DNA of 64,000 nt from NCBI GenBank assembly GCA_947172415.1, contig OX359193.1, forward strand, positions 4,396,501 to 4,460,500, read 5' to 3'. Below the pieces are notes generated by a model. It saw only the letters and a list, made by a program, of their open reading frames with translations. It was not told where the DNA came from and searched no databases. Origin of the DNA: Chondrosia reniformis. Taxonomy: Eukaryota > Porifera > Demospongiae > Chondrillida > Chondrillidae. Made by a program: the position numbers and the translations under genes. Below are positions 42,290 through 52,899 of the stretch, piece by piece (position 1 is the stretch's first letter; each line of letters starts with the position of its first letter).

Positions 42290-44279
42290 GATGTGTTTGT
42301 ATGTTGCAGTAGGTCAAGTAAAGAGTTTAGCAGAAAGTTGCATTCTTTGTCCTCTAGTGGTAAGTACTTTCTGCTAAAATACCATTCCAAACCTCCACCT
42401 GAGTTTGCCTTACCTACAACTTATCTTGGAGGTTACAATCGTGCCTTTTGTCGTAATCGGCTGGATGACCACCCATGGATTGCATACAGACAAAAGTGGA
42501 TGGAGCCTTTTGTATTCCATGTGCTTTGTTCATTAGTGGTCGCTTCATGGGTCATCTAGTAATGTAACTATTTCAAACCTGGCAAAAAAATTGGAGAAGT
42601 GTCGAGAGCACGAGCAGTGTTGGTATCACCAAGATGCACTTAGCCAGGAAAGTGAGTGATTTATTCCATTGAGCATCCTGAGTCGAGCGCTTGTTAGCAG
42701 CCATACGAGGGCCAACATAGAGAAGAACCAAGCTGTGTTGAAATCCATTTCCAGGGCAATTCTGTTTTGTGGAAGGCAGGGTCGCCTCTCTGTGCTAGAT
42801 GTGTTGACACCCACAAGGACATCCGTGAGGAGTTTCTGACGTTTGTGTCACTGGAGAGAATCACAGGTGAGCAGATAGCTGTCAAGATCATTAGCTTTCT
42901 CACCGCAAATGGCATCCCAGTGACAGATATACGAGGACAGGGATATGATGGCGCAGGCAATATGTTCTCCAGTTGTGTTGGTGTACAGCAAAGAATCAAA
43001 CAAGTCTCTCCTTAAGCAACATACATACACTGCAGTGGTCATTGCCTCAACCTCCTGATCACAAAGTTGTGCTCTCTCCCAGATGTCCGAAATGTGATTG
43101 AGCGGCTTCAATACTGCTGTCGATTCTTCCTCATTAGCTCCAAGTGAAGTGGTCTGTTGGAACTGATTGTGTCCCAAACGTGCCGCACGTAGGAAAGAGA
43201 AAACCAACGCTAGACCTCTGCAAAACACGGTGGGCTGAACGACACAATGCATACCAGCATTTCTATCAGGCATTCACCTACATTGTCAAAGCTCTTGAGG
43301 TTATTGGCTACAGACGTCACCTGAACAAATATGGTGACCTGTATGCTGATTGGGATCCGGCCAATCATACTGAAGCCCAGCAGATAGCAGCAGATGGTAT
43401 CATCTCATTCACATTCATCATTGGCTTTTTAACTGTGTACCGATACCTTTCACATCTTAATGGGATCACAGTTACACTCCCGTGGGCAACATGCGACATA
43501 ATGAAGGCACACCAACTCATTGCCTCTGTCACTACAACATACAAGGAGGAGCGGAAGAATGTTGACAGTGGGTTCAGTGATATTTATGCACAGAGTGAAC
43601 GGATGGCTAATGCAGTTGGTACCACTGTTGGTATGCCACGACTTACAGGCCGGCAACAGCATCGTACTAACCCAGTGTCAAGTACTCCATTAGATTATAT
43701 ATTTCAGAAGAGTGTCTTGCCATTCCATTTATTGACTACATCATCTCTTCCTTGGAATTTCAGTTCTCTGAATCAGTTGTTGTTGCATCTACATTGCTAG
43801 GCATATTTCCATCGATATGCTACTCTACCGATGTAAGCTTTGATGATGCAGTCTCCATGTATGAGCAGGACCTACCATCTCCGGATCTACTTCCGGTGGA
43901 ATTGAGGAGGTGGAAGAACAAGTATACAGCAGTTCCTGTGTCTCTGAGACCATCATCACCAGCACAGTCCAGCCAAGACTGTGACCAAGATTTGTTGCCT
44001 AACATATACGTCCTTCTCCAGATTTCTTGCACAATTCCTGTGTCTTCCTGTGAATGTGAAAGAAATGCCAGTACCCTTCGCTCCTTGGCACTTCTTCACA
44101 TTCACTACGACATGCCGGTGGACTTGGATGCGGTTGTACAGCATTATGCCCAACTTCACCAACACAGAATGGAACTTGAATCACTGATTTATTACGAACG
44201 AATGTCCTTTCTTAATGAGTTTATCAAACACAGAAGGTACATAATTACAATTAGACCACTACTGTCATGTGACAGATAA
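42290..44279 (+). pseudogene. hAT transposase (TTF-zinc-finger, DUF4371 type)
   Basis: The fragments in order are: the TTF-type zinc-finger region (ALPTTYLGGYNRAFCRNRLD, then VDGAFCIPCALFISGRFMGH in a shifted frame), the RAILFCGRQG segment typical of DUF4371, the RNase H core with DIREEFLTFVSLERITGEQI and IRGQGYDGAGNM, and CKTRWAERHNAYQ. Finally the dimerisation region reads LLQISCTIPVSSCECERNAS and LALLHIHYDMPVDLDAV (44000-44150). At least five frameshifts or stops split it (for example TAA near 43013-43015 and the break near 43795). No terminal repeats were found. Confidence 0.85.
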
Positions 44280-44991
44280 GGGCTGGAATCATACAAAAAC
44301 GAGGAAATTCAACTATATAGTTGGATAATATACGAGTATAAGTCAAACTGGCAATTCTGAAGTATTATAAGTAAGTTCAATTGATAATTGCTATATGTAG
44401 AGTATAATGCAAATTGCTGTGGCATTTTAATTTAATAACAAGACACACAAGTATGCTTCAAAAGTCACAATATCACTCTTCTCTTCCTCTAGCAGTATGG
44501 CTACCGTCCTTCTTAAATTTAACTGTACTTTTGCCAGATGCGCTGTGAAGGAAATCGCAGCTGAGCTTGCTGCAGGGAGAGTGGGAAATGCAGCAAGAAC
44601 AGGTGATTGCAAATTAAGGGCTGACAGGTTTCATAGCCTATTTCATCTCCTTCCTTTGGAATTCAAAATGGATTTTATGAGTCCACCTCAAAGAAACGTC
44701 TGCCATTATTTGAGACACATTGCAAATCCATTCTTGATACAATTAGGCAATGGAATGGCTCCAAATGTAAGAGACAGGAGTACATGATGACATACACACA
44801 CTCCAAATGGAGAAGGATGCCAAAGTAGGAAAAAGCCAGATATTCTGTAGAAATATGTATGGCTTGTGCCATTCAATACCCGGCAGTCATTGCTGTTATC
44901 AAAGAATACCTATAGTGTTGCAACCTCCCAAACTAAGAGGAAACAGTGGCCACATGCGCAGATGAATATTGCAGAGGTGGAGTCAAACAAA
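44280..44991. other. Non-coding stretch with one unassigned ORF
   Basis: A 96-codon ORF (44497-44787, starting MATVLLKFNCTFARCAVKEI) has no recognised domain; the rest holds no feature that I can name. Confidence 0.3.
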
Positions 44992-45383
44992 GAAACAAGC
45001 AGTTCGAGTTTAAAAAACTCGTGGGGCGCCATGCGCCCCTAAGTAAACTCGAACTACTTGGCTGGTTCTTATAGATATCCGGTTAACCGATTTCCGATTG
45101 ACTCTTGTTGGCCGTCAATTTTTCAAGGCCATATCTCGTAGAAAACGTTTTTGCGCAAGCTTTACGTTACATAGTATTAGTAAGGGTAGTTTTTAAGTCC
45201 ATTTCGTTCGTTCAATGTTTTACGCTAAGGAAGAGAAAGCTAATTTTAAGCTAGAAAACAAAAGCTAGCCGCACGTCCGCCATTTTTTGACAGATATATA
45301 TATATATACAAGACTACGAACAGGAAGCCATACGTCAACATAATTTCTGAAAACAATATAGGGGCGCCTATGGCGCCCCAAAA
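44992..45383 (+). repeat. Family A element, copy 2 (diverged)
   Basis: It begins GAAACAAGCAGTTCGAG, then a hairpin with CTCGTGGGGCGCCATGCGCCCC and GAACTACTTGG. It has the same GTCCGCCATTTT, TA-rich and GAAGCCATACGTCAA blocks as copy 1, and ends with palindrome GGGGCGCCTATGGCGCCCC. An (AAT)n tract follows at about 45400-45420. Confidence 0.65.
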
Positions 45384-45421
45384 ATGGCCGAACTGAAATA
45401 ATAATAATAATAATAATAATA

Positions 45422-45666
45422 AGAGAACAATAAAAATTTTCTACAAAAATAGTGAAGATGTAGGGATGGCACAAAAAGCATAGAAACAAGAAAGGGATGT
45501 TACACAGTGAAGCATTAGCTATATATGCACGAATCATACAACACCCTTGCTTGTAGGATTCATGCATAGCTAATGCTTCACTGTGTAACATCCCTTTCTT
45601 GTTTCTATGCTTTTTGTGCCATCCCTACATCTTCACTATTTTTGTAGAAAATTTTTATTGTTCTCT
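45422..45666. repeat. 245-bp near-perfect palindrome (foldback P), copy 1
   Basis: AGAGAACAATAAAAATTTTC on the left is mirrored by the end TTGTTCTCT. The arms keep near-complete complementarity to a centre at about 45540, where only a few bases do not pair. It contains GATGTAGGGATGGCACAAAA in both arms. Similar copies are at 56566-56806 and, broken, 50827-50987. Confidence 0.95.
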
Positions 45667-46165
45667 AGTTTCTGTACTTTTTATGGAGCATAAGCTAGGA
45701 ATTCGTTGTATTTTAAACCACTTTGGTTTCGCAATCTTCGACTGATTATGACGTCATTAAAATGGCGAATTTATTGAGGTCTTGACTCTTGAGCCATGAA
45801 AACTGTCATACTCAATAATAGCGTTATCGCTCTCGCTTCTACAAAAGAATACAGCTCGGAAAATTTAGAGTAATTTCGATTAAGAAGTAGTCCGAAGGCT
45901 TATTTCGTTTTTTAGTTACAGCGGGCGAAGAAGATGAAGAAGAAGAAAACGAAAATGGGAGATTTCAAAGTTCGTTCGTTTGCCAACGATACACGGTCGC
46001 TTGCCTTCAAGGCCAATTTATAGCATGTTTGTTCTATATTCAACTCTACATAGTCTCGTTTTGGCGATTTTCAGCCTAATTCGGAATTTCGCTCCTATAC
46101 CAATGTATGGGGAAAACGAAACAACCCGTACCATCCCTACATAGAGAGTACTACCGTACTCTCTG
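45667..46165. repeat. Body unit adjoining foldback P, copy 1
   Basis: It starts AGTTTCTGTACTTTTTATGG, has AATCTTCGACTGATTATGAC and AACGCTATTATTG-type blocks (in reverse), an AAGAAGATGAAGAAGAAG run, and ends CCGTACCATCCCTACAT followed by hairpin AGAGAGTACTACCGTACTCT. The inverted copy is at 56060-56565. A partial one is at 50465-50580. Confidence 0.8.
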
Positions 46166-46456
46166 ATATATTTTGCCACATTTATAATATCATATACAAA
46201 TATATCTTTTTTAGAGGTATATACAATAATCTTAGATTCCAGTCAGGTAGTAAGCGTAGGTTTCCAGAGAGTGACACCAGTGTGGCTTGTGGCCCAAGCA
46301 ATGAAGTCAGCCTGGGCTGAAATGATACAGTCAGGTTGGTTAGAATAGCTGTACATGTATACGTAGATGCACATATGTGCATCACATACACATGCACATG
46401 TAAATACTATATTTAAGTATATAACCCCTAATTGTGTAAGTTATATTACATAGCAA

Positions 46457-46855
46457 ATGGCAGAGACAATTAGAGGGCGCAAGATACCACTTCTGTACAT
46501 ATGCAGACAGGCACTGAAAGACCCTTTCTCATTTATGCGATTGCATCATAAAGATAAAATCTTGGTAGAAGGAAGAGCAATGCTGAAAGATTTGGTTGGC
46601 TTTGCGGGAAATGAAATGTCAGACAATGACCTTTGCCAGTATGTACAGAAACATCTTACCACCTGTCACTTTGCTCTGTGGCATGACCACTCAACCGTGT
46701 GTGGCTGTGAACACATATTAGTGTTTCCTCCGGCAAGAGTTTCTCCTGGCACCTCATCAGAGTGTTCCAGCTTTTGGTATTGTTGTGTGGAGATGTTGAG
46801 AGGAATACTGGACCAACTTTTATTGATCACCATCTGCACTGGCGACCTCACATAG
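46457..46855 (+). pseudogene. Unknown ORF with a WHDHST motif
   Basis: A 132-codon ORF. The segment HFALWHDHSTVCGCEHILVF resembles a WHDHST..G..ILV motif that I recall from long uncharacterised sponge and cnidarian proteins, whose function I do not know. The rest (MAETIRGRKIPLLYICR at the start) has no known domain. It may be an exon relic. Confidence 0.3.
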
Positions 46856-47429
46856 GGTACACGTAAAAGGAGTATTTCATGTATTTCTACCGCTTACCAT
46901 GTAATAGGTAATCAAACAGGTGTATTATCAAGCAACACCTCACTGTTAAAAATGAGGTGTTATACTTACACCCCCATTTAGGTTATAAGAAGGGTCCGTA
47001 CACCCCCTGTAATACAGGTAAAATGACCGCCGAAAACGAAGGCTCAAATTAAGCTATAGTTTCTCCCTCTCTTTTGCATTTCTGATTATAAAAACGATTT
47101 CCTAGAACATTTTAAATTAGTAACTAACGGTTTGGCTTCTTTTTTCTTTCGTACTTTATTTATTGATAGAGAAAGGAGAGATTCAGTCGGGTATACAAAA
47201 AATGTTTCAATTGAAAAGGCGTTCATGAAGATGATGGTTAATAGTGACAATACTTATCTTAAAATAATGCTAAGGTAATATCAAACTGTTCACCAGATGG
47301 GATTTTGATATTACATTTGGTTACTGAGATGTGTAGTTGTTTATAGATTTTTAGGGGCTTCAGGTTACGGAAAGCTATATGTATATATTCAGTGCAAGTT
47401 ACAATATACTATATATATATATATATATA
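46856..47429. other. Non-coding stretch
   Basis: Contains a small hairpin (ACACCTCACTGTTAAAAATG then AGGTGTT, about 46936-46962) and a (TA)n tract at 47408-47428. Nothing else seen. Confidence 0.5.
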
Positions 47430-47867
47430 CCTTAGTATAGACTAAGGAAGATGAATCTACATGCCATATATCAACAAAGTTTCCAGTCTTAAAGGGGTCT
47501 CAGCTAATACCCACAGCAGATTTGATTTGCCTTGTGATGGAGTTAAGAATACCTACGGTCGGTTGCATGCATGCATTCACATAATCAACAGGGTTAGAGA
47601 CCATTTTGTAACTTGTACACAAAGGACATCATATGACATGGGTATATATAAAGGCCTTGGCCTTTTATGTCCTTGTGTACAAGTTACAAAATGGTCTCTA
47701 TAACCCTGTTGATTATGTGAATGCATGCATCCAACCGACCGTCGGTATTCTTAGCTACCTCACAAGGCAAATCAAATCTGCTGTTGGTATTGGCTGAGAC
47801 CCCTTTAAGACTAGAAACTTTGTTGATATATGGCATGCAGATGCATCATCTTCAGTCTATACTAAGG
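47430..47867. repeat. Large foldback element, 438 bp
   Basis: It opens CCTTAGTATAGACTAAGGAA and closes TTCAGTCTATACTAAGG. The two arms, about 200 bp each, mirror each other through ATGCCATATATCAACAAAG, CTTAAAGGGGTCTCAGC and TTTTGTAACTTGTACACAAG, with about a 30-bp unpaired centre. It is inserted at the edge of a (TA)n tract, so the duplication cannot be read. No ORF. Confidence 0.92.
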
Positions 47868-48109
47868 TGTGAAAAGGTAATTGGTAGGCCATTTGTTCTA
47901 CCTTGCAATTGGATGATCTGTATCAACTACTACTCTCTATGCAGTAGTTGAGGATTTAAAAGCCCTGCAACTATACGTATTATTTTAAATACTAGGGGTC
48001 ACTTGGATCTCTTCAAATTTGTGACTGGCACTGTGTAGCTAGTACTTGATTGTAATTTTAATATTACATAGTCACTTGGATTTCTTAAATATGTGACTTG
48101 TACTGTGTA

Positions 48110-48915
48110 GTGTATATATATATATACTGGTATGGATAAATGTTAGCTTGTGCTCATAAGGTAGAACTTTCAGGTATGCAGCGCCAGATGCCTTTTCTAT
48201 GGTAACATCCCTGGGAGGGGGAATAAGGCATGTCCGACTTTTGTCTAAAGTGGAATAGAGTATTTTTCCACATTTCCAGCAAATAGCCTTACCAAGGGGC
48301 AAACTGTCAAATTTCTTTTGTTTAAGTATGAGATTTTTAATCCTTTTAAGTTTGTCTTCTGATACATTGAGGACGTTGCTAGCAGTGCACCATTGTTCCT
48401 CAACTTCTTGATTTGTGCACATTTCTTTGCCCTCTCTTGTGCATGTCTGCTGACATTGTGCTGCAGTGTTGCTCTTTTCCTTCTTGATTGCTGGTCTACA
48501 GCACCTAGAGGTCTTCCACCTGCTACACTGATGTCATACCCGGCTTCAGCAGTGGTACCTGTGGGTCTGCCACCGGACTTACAAACGTCATACCCAGCTT
48601 CGGCAGTGGTACCTGTGGGTCTACCACCGGACTTACAAATATCATACCCAGCTTCCGCAGTGATAGCTGTGGGTCTGCCACCGGACTTACAAATATCCTA
48701 CCCAGCTTCTGCAGTGGTACCTGTACGTCTGCCGTTCGAAACACTGTACCCAGCTGAAGCAGTTGTACCCGGAGGTCTACTCTTTGTCACTGTTTTACTG
48801 AATGTAGTGTTTTTAGCGATTTAGATTTAAGAGAGACGCCACAGTGTTTGCACTTTTTTTTCCTAACATGCACACTTTTATTACAATTATAGCAAAATCT
48901 AAATAAGTTTCGCAT
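48110..48915 (-). pseudogene. Helitron-like protein, N-terminal part (second copy)
   Basis: Reading from the ATG of 48915: MRNLFRFCYNCNKSVHVRKK and KCKHCGVSL form a zinc ribbon. After a frame break, 54-bp repeats encode GGRPTGTTAEAGYD-type units. Next comes SEDKLKRIKNLILKQKKFD, then LPLGKAICWKCGKILYST with a CxxC pair, then GAAYLKVLPYEHKL, where it ends in (TA)n sequence. This order (zinc ribbon, GRP.GTT repeats, LPLGKA.CW.CG) is what I recall upstream of the DUF6570-like region of invertebrate Helitrons, so it probably corresponds to sequence N-terminal to the fragment at 133-1475. Confidence 0.55.
48532..48745. repeat. 54-bp coding repeat, four units
   Basis: Units starting at 48532, 48586, 48640 and 48694 (TCATACCCAGCTTCGGCAGT and variants). 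On the minus strand they encode 18-residue GGRP-containing blocks reminiscent of AT-hooks. Confidence 0.9.
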
Positions 48916-50310
48916 ATTTTAGACATTTATGTACTTCTCACCAATTTCCTGATTGTTTCAACTGATATCTTGAATGTAAATATTAATTCTGCAGATACAG
49001 ATTGGGAAATGTAAGCTACTAGTCCCAAAGTATACAGTCGAAACTCGTTATAAAAAATCTCAGGGGCTAAATTTAAAAAAATTTTATATCCAAAGATTGC
49101 CTTTTGATTCCAATCATGCCTGAAACTGGATTCGCTATAAACAACTAAAACTCCACAGAAATAGCATCTTGCATCAACACTTTAGCGTTTAGAGACTGCC
49201 TTTTGATTCCACTCATGCCTGAAACTGGATTCACTATAAACAACTAAAACTACACAAATTGCGTCAACACTTCCCTTCACTATACATGGAAATTCAGTGT
49301 ATGTGTTTTCGTTATAAGCAACGGAAGTCCCATACTTCAGTATAGGTGCTTGGCTGGGACTTGGGAAGCAATTTGTTATAAAGCAAAGTTCACTATAAGC
49401 GATCTCGTTTTAATGAGTTTCGACTCTAGTAAGTTTTTCCTCATGTACTCAATAAAATTACTTGATTCTAAGCTAAACTTCTTTCTCACCAAGGACAAGG
49501 TAGAACAATATAACAATAGATTGATTGATCTGTAAATGAAGTAAAAGTGTCCTACAGACTAATCTTGAATGTGCTATCTAAGTAATATAAGTACAGCTGA
49601 ACCCATTTCAGATTGTAATGATTTTAATCTACGAGCTATGTAGGCGTTTGATACAGGTAGAATACGAACAGAAAATGTTCAGTTCATTAAACATTTAACC
49701 TCTTCATTGCTATACAGGTCTTTAGCTAGTAAGTATATTCCTAATTAAAGTTCATTAGAAAGTTAACTTGCTTCTGGCCAATATAACAACACATTTTTTT
49801 AAGTATAGCAACTCAGACGTCTACCCTTTGTCATTGTTTTACTGAATGCAGTGTTTTCAGCAATTTAGATTTGAGAGAGACACAACAGTGTTTGCACTGC
49901 TTTGCCTAACATGCACACTTTCATTACATTTATATCAAGATCTAAATAAGTTTCACACGCTTTAGACATTTATGTACTTCTCACCAATTTCCTTATTGTT
50001 TCAACTGATATCTTGAATGTAGATAAGGTATTATTCATTCTGCAGATACAGATACACACATGCCATTTCTTTAGCTTTAATAAGGATATTCCTCATTAAA
50101 TTTCATTAGAAGTTTAACCTCTTACTATACAGATCTTTTAGCTATTCTTCATTGAACTCTATTAGAAATTTAACCTATTTCTGGCCAATATTACAATACA
50201 TTTTTTTCAGTATAGTAACTTTTTCCTCATGTAAGCAGAAAACTTACTTGATTCTAAGCTAAACTTCTTTCTCACCAAGGAAAAGGTAGAACAATATAAC
50301 AATGGACTTC
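48780..50310. repeat. Locally duplicated segment
   Basis: 48780-48985 (including the zinc-ribbon exon) recurs at 49815-50040. The block TTTTTCCTCATGT with ACTTGATTCTAAGCTAAACT at 49432-49510 recurs at 50216-50295. Copy 1 carries a MITE (49035-49426) that copy 2 lacks. The second zinc-ribbon copy is further decayed. Confidence 0.75.
49035..49426. mobile_element. TA-flanked MITE with AGTCGAAACTCGTTATAA ends
   Basis: The left end CAGTCGAAACTCGTTATAA and the right end, in reverse, GAGTCGAAACTCATTAAAA are flanked by TA (49033-49034 and 49427-49428). A 100-bp internal direct repeat (TGCCTTTTGATTCCA then TCATGCCTGAAACTGG) occurs twice. pogo/Tc1-type non-autonomous element. Confidence 0.8.
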
Positions 50311-50390
50311 TTTAACTTGAAGGTGTAATAATATCTATTAATTAGCACAGCTTTAGTGTTTATAGCTACAAGCCACATGTATCTTCATAT

Positions 50391-50987
50391 ATCCCTACAT
50401 CTTCACTATTGGTATGAATTATTTATATTATATATATGAATATTGTAAGTTTTAAAATATTCCTAGTTTCTGTATGTTTTATGGAGCATGAGTTAGGAAT
50501 TAGTAAATTAATACCGTTTCTGTTTGGCAATCTTCAACTAAATATGACGTCATTGAAGTAGCAAAAATGCATGTTAATTATATTCTTGAAAGATTGAATA
50601 GATATGATTTTGGTATGTTGCACTGATGAGGGCTAATAAGCCTGAAACAGCTGAATTCTGCTAAATATGCATATACATGTTTGCGATCAGTTGTCCGCAA
50701 CTCCTTTTTTCTAACACGCTGTACAAGTGTGCAAATTTTTAAACTTTCTTTCTATAGGTATATGGAACCTTTTTCTCTCTATATACATATATGTATAATC
50801 TTATTGATTACCTTATTATAATACTAGAGAATAGTAAAAATTTTCTACAAAAATAGTGAAGATGTAGGGATGGCACAAAAAGCACAGAAACAAGAAAGGG
50901 ATGTTACACAGTGAAGCATTAGCTATGCATGAATCCTACAAGCAAGGGTGTTGTATGATTCATGCATATATAGCTAATGCTTCACTG
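50391..50987. repeat. Decayed foldback P and body unit, copies 2 and 3
   Basis: ATCCCTACATCTTCACTATT at 50391 and the following TAGTTTCTGTATGTTTTATG (50465) match the right arm and body of the 45.4-kb copy. At 50827-50987 the left arm and centre of palindrome P are present, but the right arm stops at CTTCACTGCA. Confidence 0.75.
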
Positions 50988-51424
50988 CATTTACATGACC
51001 GCCTTTTCGAAACAAATAACAGAACGTCTTGCTGGAGACTAGGTTACACACTTGTCACGAGGAAATAATGACATCATTCAAAATGTATAGTGAAATGGGG
51101 TAATTTCATACAAACTTTAGAGGTCATCTTTTGATAAAAACTACTTCCTTGTAGCAAGGCTTTCAGGTCTCAAACTTTGGCATCCACCTAGAGACAGGTG
51201 AAGGAATTCACAGTTTGATTTTCTTCCATCAAGCAGCAGAGAGCAGTCAAAAATCGGTCAACAAACCCAACGGTTAAAAAATGGAAAATATTGCATAATT
51301 CCGGATATCGCATATTAAACGTCATTTCGGGGTAAAAGAAAGAATTTCTGGGTAGAAGCAAGTGTTTAAGATGAGTTAATCATATTTTATTGAACAATAG
51401 CACAGTTTGAAGCATGCAATGCGG
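50988..51424. other. Non-coding spacer
   Basis: No recognisable feature. Confidence 0.5.
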
Positions 51425-52860
51425 TCACTTCAGGCAATATCGGCAAAACCAGTCTACATCGGTATCAGGCACTTCCTTCAATTTTCCACACCAATAGTGG
51501 AACCACCTCCAGCACCCACTGCACCCTACCCAGTCATCAGTTCCTTCGTCATTGTATTCTATGTTACATCCTTGGCAGTGGTTGATGTCTGTATAATTAA
51601 AAATTAACATGTTCTGGACCTCAGATTGTGGCTTAGCCTAATGTATAATGTACTTTCTTCAGGTGTCGTATCCCTTTGCTGTTGGCCTGTGGATTTACTG
51701 CTTCACTTGGTTTGTCTCACTAATTGTTCATAAATTTCATCAGATGTCAATGCTTCTCCATAAACCCTTGGTTTTAAATGAGCACCTTTTTTCTGCTTTC
51801 TTAGCAGCACCTAGATGTAGAACATCTTTAAAATATTCCCTAAGCTTCTCTACCTCTTCAGTTTCTTTTCTCATAGGTTTTTCATTGACTGTCGGGCATT
51901 GTATTGCTGCCTTATTAAGTGGGAACAGTCCTGTTCCTTTAAATGCTGAAAGTAAGTGCTGCCTTATAAATGCCCTCTCATATAGTCTGGCAGGAAGTTT
52001 TGGAAAAGTGCTCTTATCAACACATGAAGCTGCAGACGCAAGCTTATATTTCTGGAGAACACTTTTCCAGGCCTTCCTCATTGGCCGAAACACAAGGGGC
52101 TGTAGTTTGTGAGTGGCATTTGGAGGCAGACACTGTAGTATTATTTCCTCAGACCTTGCCTTCTCTATAAGTGGTAAGCTTAGGTGGGAATAATGACCAT
52201 CAAAGAATAATACCACTTTTCCTGTTTTAGTTAAATGCCTAACTGCAGGAACGAACATTTTACTAAACCACGAATAAAACAATTCACAATCCATCCATCC
52301 TGAACTAGACATTCCATACATAGCACCAGCAGGACCATCTTTGGTCCATGAAGTATACAGATTTTTACCTTTAATAAGGATGAAAGGTGGTAATCAAGTT
52401 CCTGAGGCTGATCCGCAGGACAACATGGTTATATGCGTATGGGAGGAACCACCCTGTATGTTTTGAACTTGCCTACTTCCTTGGCTGGCCAAAACATTTG
52501 GTCACATGACACAAGTTGCTAATGCAGTTTCATCGCAGTTCCATAGCCTATCAGCTAAATCTCCCACTGGACCTGATCTCTTCAGCAATCCATTTTCCAT
52601 GTACAATTTTTCAACTTTTTCAAACCATTCATCAATTACATCTTTAGATGTTGCCTCTGCTCTCTTCAATGTGAGGTGGTGTGGCTTCCTTTCATTTAAT
52701 TCAGGCCATCTTAGGAACCCATTCCACCAATCTACCATGAATGGAAGAAATTCCAAAACTTTGTAAGTTCATGTCTCTTACATAGGATGCTATGACCTGA
52801 TTTACTCCATCCCGAGTTGAGGGGAATCCTATCTGTTGTAGAATCTGTAATTGAATTAAG
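51425..52860 (-). pseudogene. pogo-type transposase (DDE_1) with C-terminal PHD finger
   Basis: It begins after the acceptor near 52846 with IGFPSTRDGVNQVIAS (end of the DNA-binding region). A frame break precedes WWNGFLRWPELNERKPHHLT. The DDE_1 core has LWNCDETALATCV (first Asp), FILIKGKNLYTSW, VVLFFDGHYSHLSL (second Asp) and LPPNATHKLQPL. After LQPL, where the family has a D-x-x spacer before FRPM, the residues are missing, so the third Asp is lost. The last exon (about 51596-51425) is a PHD finger with all eight ligands: HCQGC, WVGCSGC, FHYWC and FCRYC. Frame breaks lie near 52750, 52400 and 51790. Confidence 0.85.
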
Positions 52861-52899
52861 TCAGTATGAGTATGTGTCTGTTTATTCCTTTACCCAACA

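Noticed and set aside
41445-44279. Treating the small Ser/Pro-rich ORF as the first exons of the hAT gene
   Set aside because: It ends in a stop and shares no motif with TTF-type hAT N termini.
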